Origin: RGIG7378 sp045588325
GTDB taxonomy: Bacteria; Bacillota; Clostridia; RGIG7378
DNA length: 23,380 nucleotides
Direction: 5' to 3'
NCBI GenBank assembly: GCA_045588325.1
Contig: JAZNEA010000025.1
Coordinates: 1-23,380 of the forward strand
The notes under the pieces are model-generated. The model had not been told where the DNA came from. It did not search any database and saw nothing but the letters and a program-made list of their open reading frames with translations. Each line of letters begins with the position of its first letter. The stretch's first letter is position 1. The position numbers and the translations under genes are program-made. This document shows, piece by piece, positions 12,984 to 21,212 of this stretch.

Positions 12984-13913
12984 ATGCAGATTCAATGGTT
13001 CCCGGGCCATATGGCCAAGGCTAAGAGGTTAATATTAGAGAACTTATCCCTGGTGGATATGGTTATTGAGGTCATGGATGCCCGTGTGCCTCTGTCCGGG
13101 GATAACCCTGAGTTTGACAGGATGCTGGGTGACAAGCGCCGCCTTATGGTTTTTAACCGCAGCGATATGGCAGACCCAGCCATAACAGCAACATGGCAGG
13201 AGTATTTTAAGGCAAAGAATATCCCCTGCCTGTTTATTAATGCCAAGGAGCGTAAGCAGGCACTACAGGTTGCCAATTCTGCATATTCCATAATGAGTGA
13301 TAAGATCCAGGCCCAGAAGGATAAGGGACGCAAGCCTCAGCCTGTGAGAGCGATGATTGTGGGTATCCCCAATGTTGGTAAGTCCACCTTGATCAACTCA
13401 TTGGCAGGTAGGGCTGCAGCCTTTACGGGGGACAAGCCAGGCGTCACCAGGGGTAAGCAGTGGATAGATGTGGGCAATATACAGCTCCTGGACACACCAG
13501 GTGTCCTTTGGCCTAAGTTCGAGATTCCGGATATTGGCGTTCGACTGGCTTTTACCGGAGCAATCAAAGAGGACATTCTGGATGTAGCAGAACTTTCTAT
13601 AGAGTTTATCAAGTTCCTGCAGGACAGATACCCCGAGTGCATTTCCAACAGGTACGGCATACAGGATTCTGTCAACATGGCACCTCTGGATTTGTTGGAG
13701 ACCATAGGCATGAAGCGCGGATGCAGGATGTCAGGTGGAGCCATTGATTATGAGAAGGCCGCTTCTGTCATTCTCCATGACTTTAGAGAGGGCAGGATGG
13801 GCAGGATTACCGTGGATAGAGTAGAGGATGTGGAGATCTTTGCGGCCAAGGCAGAGGAGCTCCGCATGGAGCAATTAGCCAGGGGGAAACATGCGCGCAG
13901 CAAAGCCGATTGA
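12984..13913 (+). CDS. rbgA: Ribosome biogenesis GTPase RbgA (YlqF)
   Basis: The GTPase is needed for a late step of 50S subunit assembly. The 309-residue protein opens with the family signature IQWFPGHMAKAKR, which fixes the start. The GTPase motifs come in circularly permuted order: G4 as NRSD (58-61), G5 as INAKE (85-89), G1 as GIPNVGKST (127-135), G2 within GVTRGKQW, and G3 as DTPG (170-173). The G4 Lys is replaced by Arg, which is a tolerated but less common form of NKxD. A C-terminal helical RNA-binding region (about 200-309) follows. It starts 2 bases after lepB and overlaps rnhB by 23 bases. The rplS-lepB-rbgA-rnhB order is conserved in Firmicutes. Confidence 0.97.
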   Translation: MQIQWFPGHMAKAKRLILENLSLVDMVIEVMDARVPLSGDNPEFDRMLGDKRRLMVFNRSDMADPAITATWQEYFKAKNIPCLFINAKERKQALQVANSAYSIMSDKIQAQKDKGRKPQPVRAMIVGIPNVGKSTLINSLAGRAAAFTGDKPGVTRGKQWIDVGNIQLLDTPGVLWPKFEIPDIGVRLAFTGAIKEDILDVAELSIEFIKFLQDRYPECISNRYGIQDSVNMAPLDLLETIGMKRGCRMSGGAIDYEKAASVILHDFREGRMGRITVDRVEDVEIFAAKAEELRMEQLARGKHARSKAD

Positions 13914-14550
13914 TCCTATCAGATTTCAATACGAGTTACAGTACATAGATTTAGGTCCGGTCAGTGGCACGGACGAGGCAGGTCGCGGCCCATTGGCGGG
14001 ACCTGTCAGCACAGCATCGGTGGTTTTCCCGAGGGAAATAATAGAGGCAGGGGCAGCAGGCTGTTTGGCAGATATTGACCCCATGCTCAACAGGATAAAT
14101 GACTCCAAAAAGGTCACGGAGTCTGTCAGAGATGCTCTGTATGATGTCATAATTTCTCACGCAGAGGCATATTCAATTCAACTGGTACAACACGACGTCA
14201 TCGACACCATTAACATATTGGAAGCAACCAAGCAGGGTATGACAGATTCCATCCTGCAGGTGGCCCCTAGGACTGCCCTTGTGGATGCAGTTAAATTGGT
14301 CGTGCCTCAGGTCAATGTGGTACCTATCATTAAGGGAGACGCAGTGTCATACACCATAGGGGCGGCATCCATTTTGGCTAAGGTTACCAGGGATAGGCTC
14401 ATGGAGGAAATGGACGCCCTGTATCCGCAGTATGGTTTTGGTGGACACAAGGGTTATGGTACCCGCGATCACATCGCTGCCATAGAGCAGTATGGACTTT
14501 GCCCCATTCACCGCAGGAGCTTTTGCAAGCGCTTTGTAGAGGATGACTGA
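13891..14550 (+). CDS. rnhB: Ribonuclease HII
   Basis: RNase HII removes ribonucleotides from DNA and RNA from RNA-DNA hybrids. The 219 residues include SGTDEAGRGPLAGPV (catalytic Asp28, Glu29), NDSKKV at 70-75, Asp132 in ALVDAVKL and Asp150 in IIKGDAVSYTIGAAS, then AKVTRDR and YGFGGHKGYGT. All four acidic active-site residues are present. AGGGGG (13881-13886) stands 4 bases before the ATG, inside the end of rbgA. A spacer of about 25 residues between GPV and NDSKK (51-69) is longer than in the E. coli enzyme. Confidence 0.96.
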   Translation: MRAAKPIDPIRFQYELQYIDLGPVSGTDEAGRGPLAGPVSTASVVFPREIIEAGAAGCLADIDPMLNRINDSKKVTESVRDALYDVIISHAEAYSIQLVQHDVIDTINILEATKQGMTDSILQVAPRTALVDAVKLVVPQVNVVPIIKGDAVSYTIGAASILAKVTRDRLMEEMDALYPQYGFGGHKGYGTRDHIAAIEQYGLCPIHRRSFCKRFVEDD

Positions 14551-14908
14551 TTCCAGGAAGTTAAAGATATTGGGCAATGCCGGAGAGGAACTGGCAGCCA
14601 GAGAATATGCCAAACGTGGGTATGCGTTGCTGGAGAGGCAGTATGCCATCAGAGGTGTAGGAGAGGTGGACCTGATACTAAAGGGAGAAGATGGGTTGGT
14701 GATGTCGGAGGTTAAGACCAGATCCGGCCATGGCTATGGGACGCCAGAGGAGGCGGTTACGGCCCTTAAGAGACAGCGGCTCAGACGAGTAGCCCAACAT
14801 TATATGAGGGAGCATCCTGGATGCTACAACGTGAGATTTGATGTAGTATCCGTTACGATAGATAAGCAGAACATTACTGTAGACATAATAGAGGAGGCCT
14901 TCCAATGA
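14543..14908 (+). CDS. UPF0102/YraN-family nuclease-fold protein
   Basis: A 121-residue protein whose start overlaps the rnhB stop by 8 bases. It has GNAGEELAAREYAKRGY at 11-27, GVGEVDLI at 38-45 with Asp43, and SEVKTRSG at 55-62 with Glu56 and Lys58. Together these form the D-ExK core of a restriction-endonuclease-like fold. The family usually lies next to rnhB, as here. Its cellular role is not established; a part in DNA recombination or repair is suspected from the fold. Confidence 0.92.
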   Translation: MTDSRKLKILGNAGEELAAREYAKRGYALLERQYAIRGVGEVDLILKGEDGLVMSEVKTRSGHGYGTPEEAVTALKRQRLRRVAQHYMREHPGCYNVRFDVVSVTIDKQNITVDIIEEAFQ

Positions 14909-15897
14909 TTTATGCCGATTCCCACTGTGACACAGCAACTGAGATTATTTTGCGCCCTGATAAAGGTGATCTGCAGAGCAACCGACTGGATTTTGACTTT
15001 CGCAGAGCATTAAGCATTAGTCCACAATGGATACAATGTCTGGCTGTTTTTGTGGATTCGTCGGTAGCTCCTATAAATGGCACAGTGCCAGAATTGTACG
15101 AAAAATATCTGGACTATATGGTGGCCATCCGCAGGCAGCTGACCAGAATGGGTGACAAGGTGATACAGGTTCGTAGCAGACAGGATCTGGAATTGGCGTT
15201 ATCTACGGGAAGAGTTGCCGCAATACTTACTCTGGAGAACGGAGCGGTGCTGGAAAAGAACCTGGATATATTGCCAACCCTCTGGCACGACGGAGTGCGA
15301 ATTATCACCCTCACATGGAATGACGACAACGAGATAGGTTGTGGAGCCTGTACTGGCACCAGAGCAGATGAATACTTTGGTACAGAGACTGTGGATACAG
15401 GTCTCAGCCACTGGGGCAGACTTCTGCTGAAGAACATGGCAAAATTCCGCATGGGAGTGGATTGTTCCCACCTGTCAGAAAAGACGTTTTGGGACGTGAT
15501 GGAATACGGCGAGGACAACGTCCTGTTTGCAACCCACTCCAACTGTGATGCCCTATGCAGACACCCACGCAACCTGACTGACAGACAGCTGCAGGCGCTG
15601 GGAGACAGAGGGGCATTTGTGGGTATCAGCTATGTGCCGTACTTCCTGAAGAGGGTCGGAATGCCAACCATTGACGACGTGTATGCCCATATTGACCATG
15701 CGCTACAATTTGTGGGCGTGGATAACATAGGATTAGGCAGCGATTGGGATGGATTTGAGGACAAATATGATGGCTTTGGGGGCGTTTTTGAGCACCAAAA
15801 GTTAGGAGAGTATCTTTTAGTAAAAAATTATAACGAAAATGCCGTAAATAAGATAATAGGAGAGAATTTTAGACAGCATATCCTTAAATGCTTGTAA
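14905..15897 (+). CDS. Membrane dipeptidase-like amidohydrolase, peptidase family M19
   Basis: A 330-residue protein that starts in a 4-base ATGA overlap with yraN. It has the metal ligands of the family: DSHCDT (His7, Asp9), the bridging Glu111 in LTLENGA, His189 in DCSHLSE, His211 in THSNC, CRHPRNLTD at 218-226 and Asp280 in GLGSDWDGF. Family M19 enzymes cleave dipeptides, including ones with D-residues at the C-terminal side. No signal peptide is seen, so it acts inside the cell, perhaps in recycling of peptides. It is the last gene of the lepB run; a new promoter follows. Confidence 0.93.
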   Translation: MIYADSHCDTATEIILRPDKGDLQSNRLDFDFRRALSISPQWIQCLAVFVDSSVAPINGTVPELYEKYLDYMVAIRRQLTRMGDKVIQVRSRQDLELALSTGRVAAILTLENGAVLEKNLDILPTLWHDGVRIITLTWNDDNEIGCGACTGTRADEYFGTETVDTGLSHWGRLLLKNMAKFRMGVDCSHLSEKTFWDVMEYGEDNVLFATHSNCDALCRHPRNLTDRQLQALGDRGAFVGISYVPYFLKRVGMPTIDDVYAHIDHALQFVGVDNIGLGSDWDGFEDKYDGFGGVFEHQKLGEYLLVKNYNENAVNKIIGENFRQHILKCL

Positions 15898-15907
15898 AAT
15901 ATCACAA

Positions 15908-15936
15908 TTGAACCGATTTTCCCTATATGGTAAACT
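15908..15936 (+). promoter_or_regulatory. Extended -10 promoter of the aminotransferase gene
   Basis: TTGAAC (15908-15913), 17 bases, TAAACT (15931-15936), with TGG directly before the -10 box making it an extended -10 element. Confidence 0.7.
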
Positions 15937-15966
15937 TTCCGCATAAACAATGAAACTGGAGTTAAT

Positions 15967-17232
15967 ATGGGTTACAAGATTTGTTCAAACAAGACATACC
16001 AGGCAATGTTGCAGGAGTACAACGACATTCTGAACATGGGACTTAACATAGACATTCGCAGAGGACGCCCTGCCACCGAGCAGCTGAACCTGTCCAAGCC
16101 AATGCTAAAGATTAAGCCTACCACCTTTATCGCAAAGGGAACAAATGCAGACGTTCGTAACTACGGTTTGCCCAAGGGACTCCCTGAGGCAAGGCAGTTG
16201 TTCGCAGACTTGTTGGGCTATACACCAGACAACATCTTTGTCGGTGGTAACTCCAGTCTTAATTTGATGTATGAGATTGTATGCAATTGTATGTTGCGTG
16301 GAGTCCTGGGAGGAGAGAAGTGGCTTAATTCCCCCAAGATTAAGTTCCTGTGTCCCGCTCCCGGATATGATCGCCATTTCAAGATTACCCAGGATCTGGG
16401 CATCGAGATGATCACCATCAAGATGAATGCCGACGGCCCTGATATGGATACCATCGAGGAGTTGGTCAGCACAGACCCCACGATTAAGGGAATGTGGGTT
16501 GTGCCCCAGTATTCTAACCCCACAGGCATTACCTTCTCAGACGAGGTGGTAAGGCGCATGGCAAATCTCAAGCCTTGCTGCGATAACTTCCGTATTTTCT
16601 GGGATAATTCATACTGTATTCACCACTTGTATGAGAATGATCAGGACCACGTTCTCGACATCATCGAGGAGTGTCGCAAGGCTGGCAACCCCAACATGGT
16701 TTACACATTTATGTCAACGTCCAAGGTTACATTTGCAGGATCTGGCGTGGCAGTAATTGCAGCTAGCCCGGAGAATATCGAGTTCCTGGCATCACAGTTT
16801 GACACAGCAACCATCGGTTATGACAAGATCAACCAGATGATGCACGTGGAGTTCCTCAAGAATCCAGAGAATATTCACAAGCTGATGATGCAGCATGCCA
16901 GGATTATGAGACCAAAGTTCGATTGCGTACTTAAGGCACTCAAGGCAGGTATTCGCAACTCCAACGTAGCTACATGGAACACTCCTAAGGGCGGATATTT
17001 TATCAGCGTAGATGTTGCTCCCGGTTGCGCAGCTAAGGTTGTAGGCATGGCTGCCAAGGCAGGCGTGTTCTTTACAAATGCAGGAGCCACCTTCCCATAT
17101 GGCAAGGACCCAGAGGACAGCAACATCCGACTGGCTCCATCAGCAGTTTCCGTTCAGGATTTAAAAGTTGCCATGAAGGTATTCTGCCTCTGTGCCAACA
17201 TTGCTGCATACGAGAAATACTCAGCTAAATAG
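15967..17232 (+). CDS. PLP-dependent aminotransferase, aspartate aminotransferase subgroup Ic
   Basis: The 421-residue protein belongs to fold type I. YNDILNMGLNIDIRRGRP (18-35), NYGLPKGLPEAR (65-76) and FVGGNSSLNLMYE (91-103) match the group once annotated as MocR-like and now known from structures as aspartate aminotransferase subgroup Ic. SNPTG at 183-187 and FWDNSY with Asp213 and Tyr216 bind the cofactor. Lys253 in STSKVTFAGSG forms the Schiff base. There is no N-terminal winged helix, so it is an enzyme and not a MocR regulator. It probably exchanges aspartate and 2-oxoglutarate for oxaloacetate and glutamate. Single-gene unit with GGAG at 15958-15961 and its own terminator. Confidence 0.92.
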   Translation: MGYKICSNKTYQAMLQEYNDILNMGLNIDIRRGRPATEQLNLSKPMLKIKPTTFIAKGTNADVRNYGLPKGLPEARQLFADLLGYTPDNIFVGGNSSLNLMYEIVCNCMLRGVLGGEKWLNSPKIKFLCPAPGYDRHFKITQDLGIEMITIKMNADGPDMDTIEELVSTDPTIKGMWVVPQYSNPTGITFSDEVVRRMANLKPCCDNFRIFWDNSYCIHHLYENDQDHVLDIIEECRKAGNPNMVYTFMSTSKVTFAGSGVAVIAASPENIEFLASQFDTATIGYDKINQMMHVEFLKNPENIHKLMMQHARIMRPKFDCVLKALKAGIRNSNVATWNTPKGGYFISVDVAPGCAAKVVGMAAKAGVFFTNAGATFPYGKDPEDSNIRLAPSAVSVQDLKVAMKVFCLCANIAAYEKYSAK

Positions 17233-17252
17233 TTTTTAACGCACATGACAGG

Positions 17253-17282
17253 GCGCCAGATTAGTTTATCTGGCGCTTTTTT
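17253..17282 (+). terminator. Rho-independent terminator of the aminotransferase gene
   Basis: A perfect 9-bp stem (17253-17261 with 17268-17276), loop TAGTTT, then six T. Confidence 0.94.
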
Positions 17283-17304
17283 GCGCAAAAAAGCGGGTTT
17301 TGGC

Positions 17305-17333
17305 TTTACGGCTCTACGTTCTAGGCGTATAAT
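17305..17333 (+). promoter_or_regulatory. Promoter of pgi-malQ
   Basis: TTTACG (17305-17310), 17 bases, consensus TATAAT (17328-17333). The leader is about 65 bases long, with AGAGGA at 17394-17399. Confidence 0.75.
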
Positions 17334-17404
17334 ACATAGGTATTAGCAAAGCCTAGTACTATATAGATTTGAGGCTGCGCATAACAAGATTTTAGAGGAA
17401 CAAC

Positions 17405-18745
17405 ATGACTGATTTGAGATTTGATTGCACCAAGGGTGCAGGTAAGGTGTGTGACAGCTGCATTATGGATTGGCAGCAGCGCGTTACAGATGCCCATTAT
17501 ATTATTACCAATGGCACAGGAGCAGGCAGCGACTACCTTGGCTGGCTCAGATTGCCACTGGACTATGATAAGCAAGAGTTTGCACAGATTAAGGAGGTTG
17601 CCCAGGAGATAAGGGACAACGCCGACATCTTTTTAGTTATAGGTATTGGAGGCTCCTATTTAGGCGCCAGGGCTGTTATAGAGATGCTCAATGGCCCATT
17701 GTACAATTTGGTTCCAGGTAAGGATAAGCCACAGATCTTATTCCTTGGCTGCAACATCAGCGGCTCATATATGGTGGATTGCCTCAAGATTTTGGAGGGC
17801 AAGAGCGTATATGTCAACGTCATATCTAAGTCAGGCACCACAACAGAGCCTGCCATCGCATTCAGAGTTATTAAGGAATATATAGAGGAGCGCTATGGCC
17901 TGGAGGAGGCATCCAGGCGTATTGTGGTTACCACAGATGCTCGCAGAGGCGCCTTAAAGACTGTGGCTGACAAGTGTGGCTACAGACAGTTTGTCGTGCC
18001 GGACGATATTGGTGGAAGATATTCTGTGCTGACCGCAGTGGGGTTGTTGCCCATCGCAGTGGCAGGAGCAGATATAGACAGGCTCATGGCCGGAGCAGCA
18101 GATGCGCTACATCGATATAGCGATCCGGATCTTAAGAACAATGATTGCTATCGTTATGCTGTTGCCCGCAACATCTTGTTGGCCAAGGACTATAGCATTG
18201 AGATACTGACTAATTTTGAGCCTGCACTCCACAGCTTTGGAGAGTGGTGGAAGCAGTTGTATGGAGAGAGTGAGGGTAAGGATGGCAGAGGTATTTTCCC
18301 CGCTGCGGTGGACTTTACCACAGATCTGCACTCCATGGGACAGTATATTCAGGAGGGTCGTCGCATTCTCTTTGAGACTGTCATCAATGTAGAGTCCTCT
18401 GCAGATGATATCGTCATTGCTGAGGATGAGCAGAACTACGATGGTATGAACTTCCTGACAGGCAGAGATATGCAGTATATTAACTCCAAGGCCACAATGG
18501 GCACAGTCTTGGCCCATAATGATGGCGACACTCCTATTTTAATGTTGCACGTTTCCAAACTTGACGAGTATGTGGTTGGTCAGATGATTTACTTCTTTGA
18601 GCTGGCATGCGGAGTCAGCGGATATCTGTTGGGAGTTAACCCATTTAACCAGCCAGGCGTTGAGGAATACAAGAAGAACATGTTTGCCCTGTTGGGTAAG
18701 CCAGGCTATGAGGACAGAAAACAAGAGTTGGAGGCCAGACTGTAA
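17405..18745 (+). CDS. pgi: Glucose-6-phosphate isomerase
   Basis: The enzyme interconverts glucose-6-phosphate and fructose-6-phosphate. The 446 residues match the shorter Gram-positive form. IGIGGSYLGARA (79-90) and ISKSGTTTEPA (140-150) bind the phosphate. DDIGGRYSVLTAVGLLP (200-216) is the family signature. Glu288 in QLYGESEGK, His309 in TTDLHSMGQ and Lys423 in GVEEYKKN are the catalytic residues. It is followed after 25 bases by malQ, so both are likely transcribed together, channelling glucose from glucan breakdown into glycolysis. Confidence 0.97.
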   Translation: MTDLRFDCTKGAGKVCDSCIMDWQQRVTDAHYIITNGTGAGSDYLGWLRLPLDYDKQEFAQIKEVAQEIRDNADIFLVIGIGGSYLGARAVIEMLNGPLYNLVPGKDKPQILFLGCNISGSYMVDCLKILEGKSVYVNVISKSGTTTEPAIAFRVIKEYIEERYGLEEASRRIVVTTDARRGALKTVADKCGYRQFVVPDDIGGRYSVLTAVGLLPIAVAGADIDRLMAGAADALHRYSDPDLKNNDCYRYAVARNILLAKDYSIEILTNFEPALHSFGEWWKQLYGESEGKDGRGIFPAAVDFTTDLHSMGQYIQEGRRILFETVINVESSADDIVIAEDEQNYDGMNFLTGRDMQYINSKATMGTVLAHNDGDTPILMLHVSKLDEYVVGQMIYFFELACGVSGYLLGVNPFNQPGVEEYKKNMFALLGKPGYEDRKQELEARL

Positions 18746-18770
18746 ACTGTAGCCGGCGAAAGGAGCACCC

Positions 18771-20270
18771 ATGGGTATATCACGGGACAATTTTGGGTTT
18801 AAGCATAAGTGTGGCATTTTGATGCCTGTCAGCAGCCTGCCGTCACCATACGGCATAGGCAATTTTGGCAAGGGCGCTTATGATTTTATCGATTTTCTGG
18901 GGGAGACAGGTCAGAAATGCTGGCAGGTTCTGCCACTTAATCCCACATCATATGGAGATAGCCCATATCAGTCACCTGCATCAGTAGCAGGCAATCCATA
19001 TTTTATCGATCCAGAGCAATTAGCACAGGAGGGGCTGTTGACCCAAAGAGAGCTAATGGGGGCCCGTCGTGCAGGCGACAGGGTCGACTATGGTTGGCTG
19101 TTTTTTACCAGGTTCGAACTGTTGCGAAAGGCATACGAGAGATTTGTGCAGGAGAAGAGATGCCGCAGGGCATTTGCATCCTTTGTATCACATAACAGAC
19201 AGTGGGTCTTGGATTACGCCCTTTTTATGGCCCTCAAGGTCAACAACGAGTATAGAGCATGGTACACATGGCCAGAGGAGCAAAGAGACTGTACACAGGC
19301 CAGGCAGCTGGCAGGTGAATATGCGTCAGAGTGCGAGTTCTGGCAGTGGGTGCAGTTCCAGTTCTTTAAGCAGTGGGGCGCGCTCAGACAGTACGCCAAG
19401 TCCAGAGGCATTTGCATAGTAGGAGATATGCCCATATACGTGGCCCACGACAGCATGGATGTCTGGAGAGCTCCTGAGCAGTTTTTGCTGGACGAGGACT
19501 TCAGACCTACATGTGTTGCAGGTGTTCCACCGGATGGCTTTTCGCCGGACGGACAGCTGTGGGGCAACCCCATATACAATTGGGAGCTTATGGAGCAACA
19601 GCAGTTCTCATGGTGGTGCGATAGAGTGGGATACGCATTTAAGATGTACGACATTTTGCGCATAGATCACTTCCGAGGGTTCGCAGGATACTATCACGTG
19701 CCATACGGAGATGAGAATGCCAGGCGTGGCCAGTGGGCCTCAGCACCAGGCATACAGCTGTTCCGCAGGATCAGAGAAATGTATCCCAAGGCCAAGATTA
19801 TCGCAGAGGATTTAGGCTTTATCACGCAGGATGTTCGTGAGTTGTTGGACGACACCGGGTTCCCAGGCATGAAGATTCTGCAATTTGCGTTCTTTGACCA
19901 GGACAGCGAATATCTGCCCAGGACATATCAGCACAACAATTCCGTGGTGTATACAGGATCTCACGATTCGGACTGCACGGCCACATGGGTTAAGGAGCTG
20001 AGAGGCAGCACCTTGGAACGCTTTAAGAGGGAGTGCCCCAGACAAAGGGGGCAGAGCGCTACATATGCCATGATCGAATTGGCCCTTAGCAGCAGATCCA
20101 ACCTGGCGGTTATTCCAATGCAGGACTACCTGCAGCTGACCAATGAGCAGGGCAGGATGAACATTCCGTCTGTAGCCCAGGGCAATTGGACCTGGAGAGT
20201 TAGCCCCAGATATAATACAAAGGCCCTGAGGGACAAGATTTTGACTCTGGTGGACAGAAATAAGAGATAG
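18771..20270 (+). CDS. malQ: 4-alpha-glucanotransferase (amylomaltase, GH77)
   Basis: MalQ transfers alpha-1,4-glucan segments between maltodextrins, releasing glucose. The 499 residues fit the bacterial amylomaltase length. CGILMPVSSLPSPYGIGNFG (15-34) and YGDSPYQSPASVAGNP (63-78) are family blocks. The active site is complete: nucleophile Asp299 in LRIDHFRGF, acid/base Glu346 in IIAEDLGF and Asp399 in TGSHDSD. These positions are close to those of the Thermus enzyme. AGGAG at 18761-18765 precedes the ATG by 5 bases. Confidence 0.97.
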   Translation: MGISRDNFGFKHKCGILMPVSSLPSPYGIGNFGKGAYDFIDFLGETGQKCWQVLPLNPTSYGDSPYQSPASVAGNPYFIDPEQLAQEGLLTQRELMGARRAGDRVDYGWLFFTRFELLRKAYERFVQEKRCRRAFASFVSHNRQWVLDYALFMALKVNNEYRAWYTWPEEQRDCTQARQLAGEYASECEFWQWVQFQFFKQWGALRQYAKSRGICIVGDMPIYVAHDSMDVWRAPEQFLLDEDFRPTCVAGVPPDGFSPDGQLWGNPIYNWELMEQQQFSWWCDRVGYAFKMYDILRIDHFRGFAGYYHVPYGDENARRGQWASAPGIQLFRRIREMYPKAKIIAEDLGFITQDVRELLDDTGFPGMKILQFAFFDQDSEYLPRTYQHNNSVVYTGSHDSDCTATWVKELRGSTLERFKRECPRQRGQSATYAMIELALSSRSNLAVIPMQDYLQLTNEQGRMNIPSVAQGNWTWRVSPRYNTKALRDKILTLVDRNKR

Positions 20271-20273
20271 CAA

Positions 20274-20301
20274 AAAGGTGGTTAGATATCTAGCCACCTT
20301 T
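20274..20301. terminator. Bidirectional terminator between malQ and the metallophosphoesterase gene
   Basis: A 12-bp stem (20274-20285 with 20290-20301, one wobble) with loop ATAT. On the reverse strand it is followed by five T; on the forward strand by a shorter T-run. It overlaps the stop codon of the reverse-strand gene. Confidence 0.8.
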
Positions 20302-21154
20302 AAACGTCTAATATGGTAATCTCTGGAGTAGAGGCAAATCTTATGGGCACAACCACGTTGCCAAGGCCGCGGCTGATGTGCACCGGTATGCCGTTGTGAA
20401 CCTTGAGCCCACGATAATGCTTTGGCAAATGCTTAAGCTCGGATCGGAAGTGGAAGTATTCGGGATGTCCTGGCAAATCCACCTGGCCACCATGAAAATG
20501 TCCACAGAGGACCATGACAGGGCGGGATGACGGGTCCAAGGGAAGCTTGGCGATGATGCCGGCTGTGGCAGGGCTGTGACACAGTACTATGGTTGGCCCC
20601 TGTGAAACACCTGTCAATAGGGCATGAATCTCGTTGGAATATGAATCTAAGTCATGGGAGTTGCGTCTGAAATCGTCCAACAGAGCGATGTTGTACCCCT
20701 GGTGTTGTACTACCAGATTGCGCCCGATGGTAAATCCCATTTGCTGTGCCAAAGCCATGAACTCGTCCACGTTCTGAGGGTCCTGTGGTCCTGGAGTGCC
20801 AACCCTATATGCCTTGTACTCGTGGTTGCCCAGGCACATAATAACAGGGATATCGCCTGCGGCCTCCTTAAGAGAGAGGAGAGCGGAGCGGGCATTTTGG
20901 GCATAACAGAATAGGTCTCCGGTAAATAATATGGCAGATGGGTTGGCACGAAGAATGGCCGAACGGAGCCGAGAAGGCGACACTCTCAGCAGCTCATAAT
21001 GATAGTCGGACATGTGTAAAAAAGGCCTGCCACCCATGGGAGAATCAAGGGCTATCCGGCGAACAGAAAGCCTGCGAGGAGTGATAATACCTGCTGTAAG
21101 GCCCATGGCTGCCAATGAGGCTATGCCAATGGGGATAAAAAGACTGTTTGTCAA
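20300..21154 (-). CDS. Calcineurin-like metallophosphoesterase, YkuE-like, membrane anchored
   Basis: The 284-residue protein starts at a TTG with GAGGAC about 8 bases upstream on its strand; no ATG with a better site is near. An N-terminal hydrophobic stretch (about 5-25) is a signal anchor. The dinuclear metal site is complete: SDYHY (Asp50, His52), FTGD (Asp80), LGNHEY (Asn110, His111), LCHSP (His193) and CGHFHGGQ (His219, His221). The family includes YkuE of Bacillus and UDP-2,3-diacylglucosamine hydrolase relatives, so a phosphodiester or pyrophosphate of the envelope is a plausible substrate. It is alone on the reverse strand, divergent from the rhomboid-like gene, whose promoter overlaps its start codon. 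Confidence 0.9.
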   Translation of the reverse strand: MTNSLFIPIGIASLAAMGLTAGIITPRRLSVRRIALDSPMGGRPFLHMSDYHYELLRVSPSRLRSAILRANPSAILFTGDLFCYAQNARSALLSLKEAAGDIPVIMCLGNHEYKAYRVGTPGPQDPQNVDEFMALAQQMGFTIGRNLVVQHQGYNIALLDDFRRNSHDLDSYSNEIHALLTGVSQGPTIVLCHSPATAGIIAKLPLDPSSRPVMVLCGHFHGGQVDLPGHPEYFHFRSELKHLPKHYRGLKVHNGIPVHISRGLGNVVVPIRFASTPEITILDV

Positions 21155-21176
21155 GGTTTTGTCCTCATTGTATAAT
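21148..21176 (+). promoter_or_regulatory. Promoter of the rhomboid-like gene and probably tRNA-Leu
   Basis: TTGTCA (21148-21153), 17 bases, TATAAT (21171-21176): eleven of twelve consensus positions. The -35 box covers the start codon of the opposite-strand metallophosphoesterase gene (21152-21154), so the two genes may interfere. Confidence 0.8.
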
Positions 21177-21212
21177 AACTATATATGGATTATATCACGA
21201 AAGGTAACGTGC

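Noticed and set aside
21012..21212. 67-codon extension of the rhomboid-like protein
   Set aside because: It is antisense to the metallophosphoesterase gene and lies mostly upstream of the promoter at 21148-21176.
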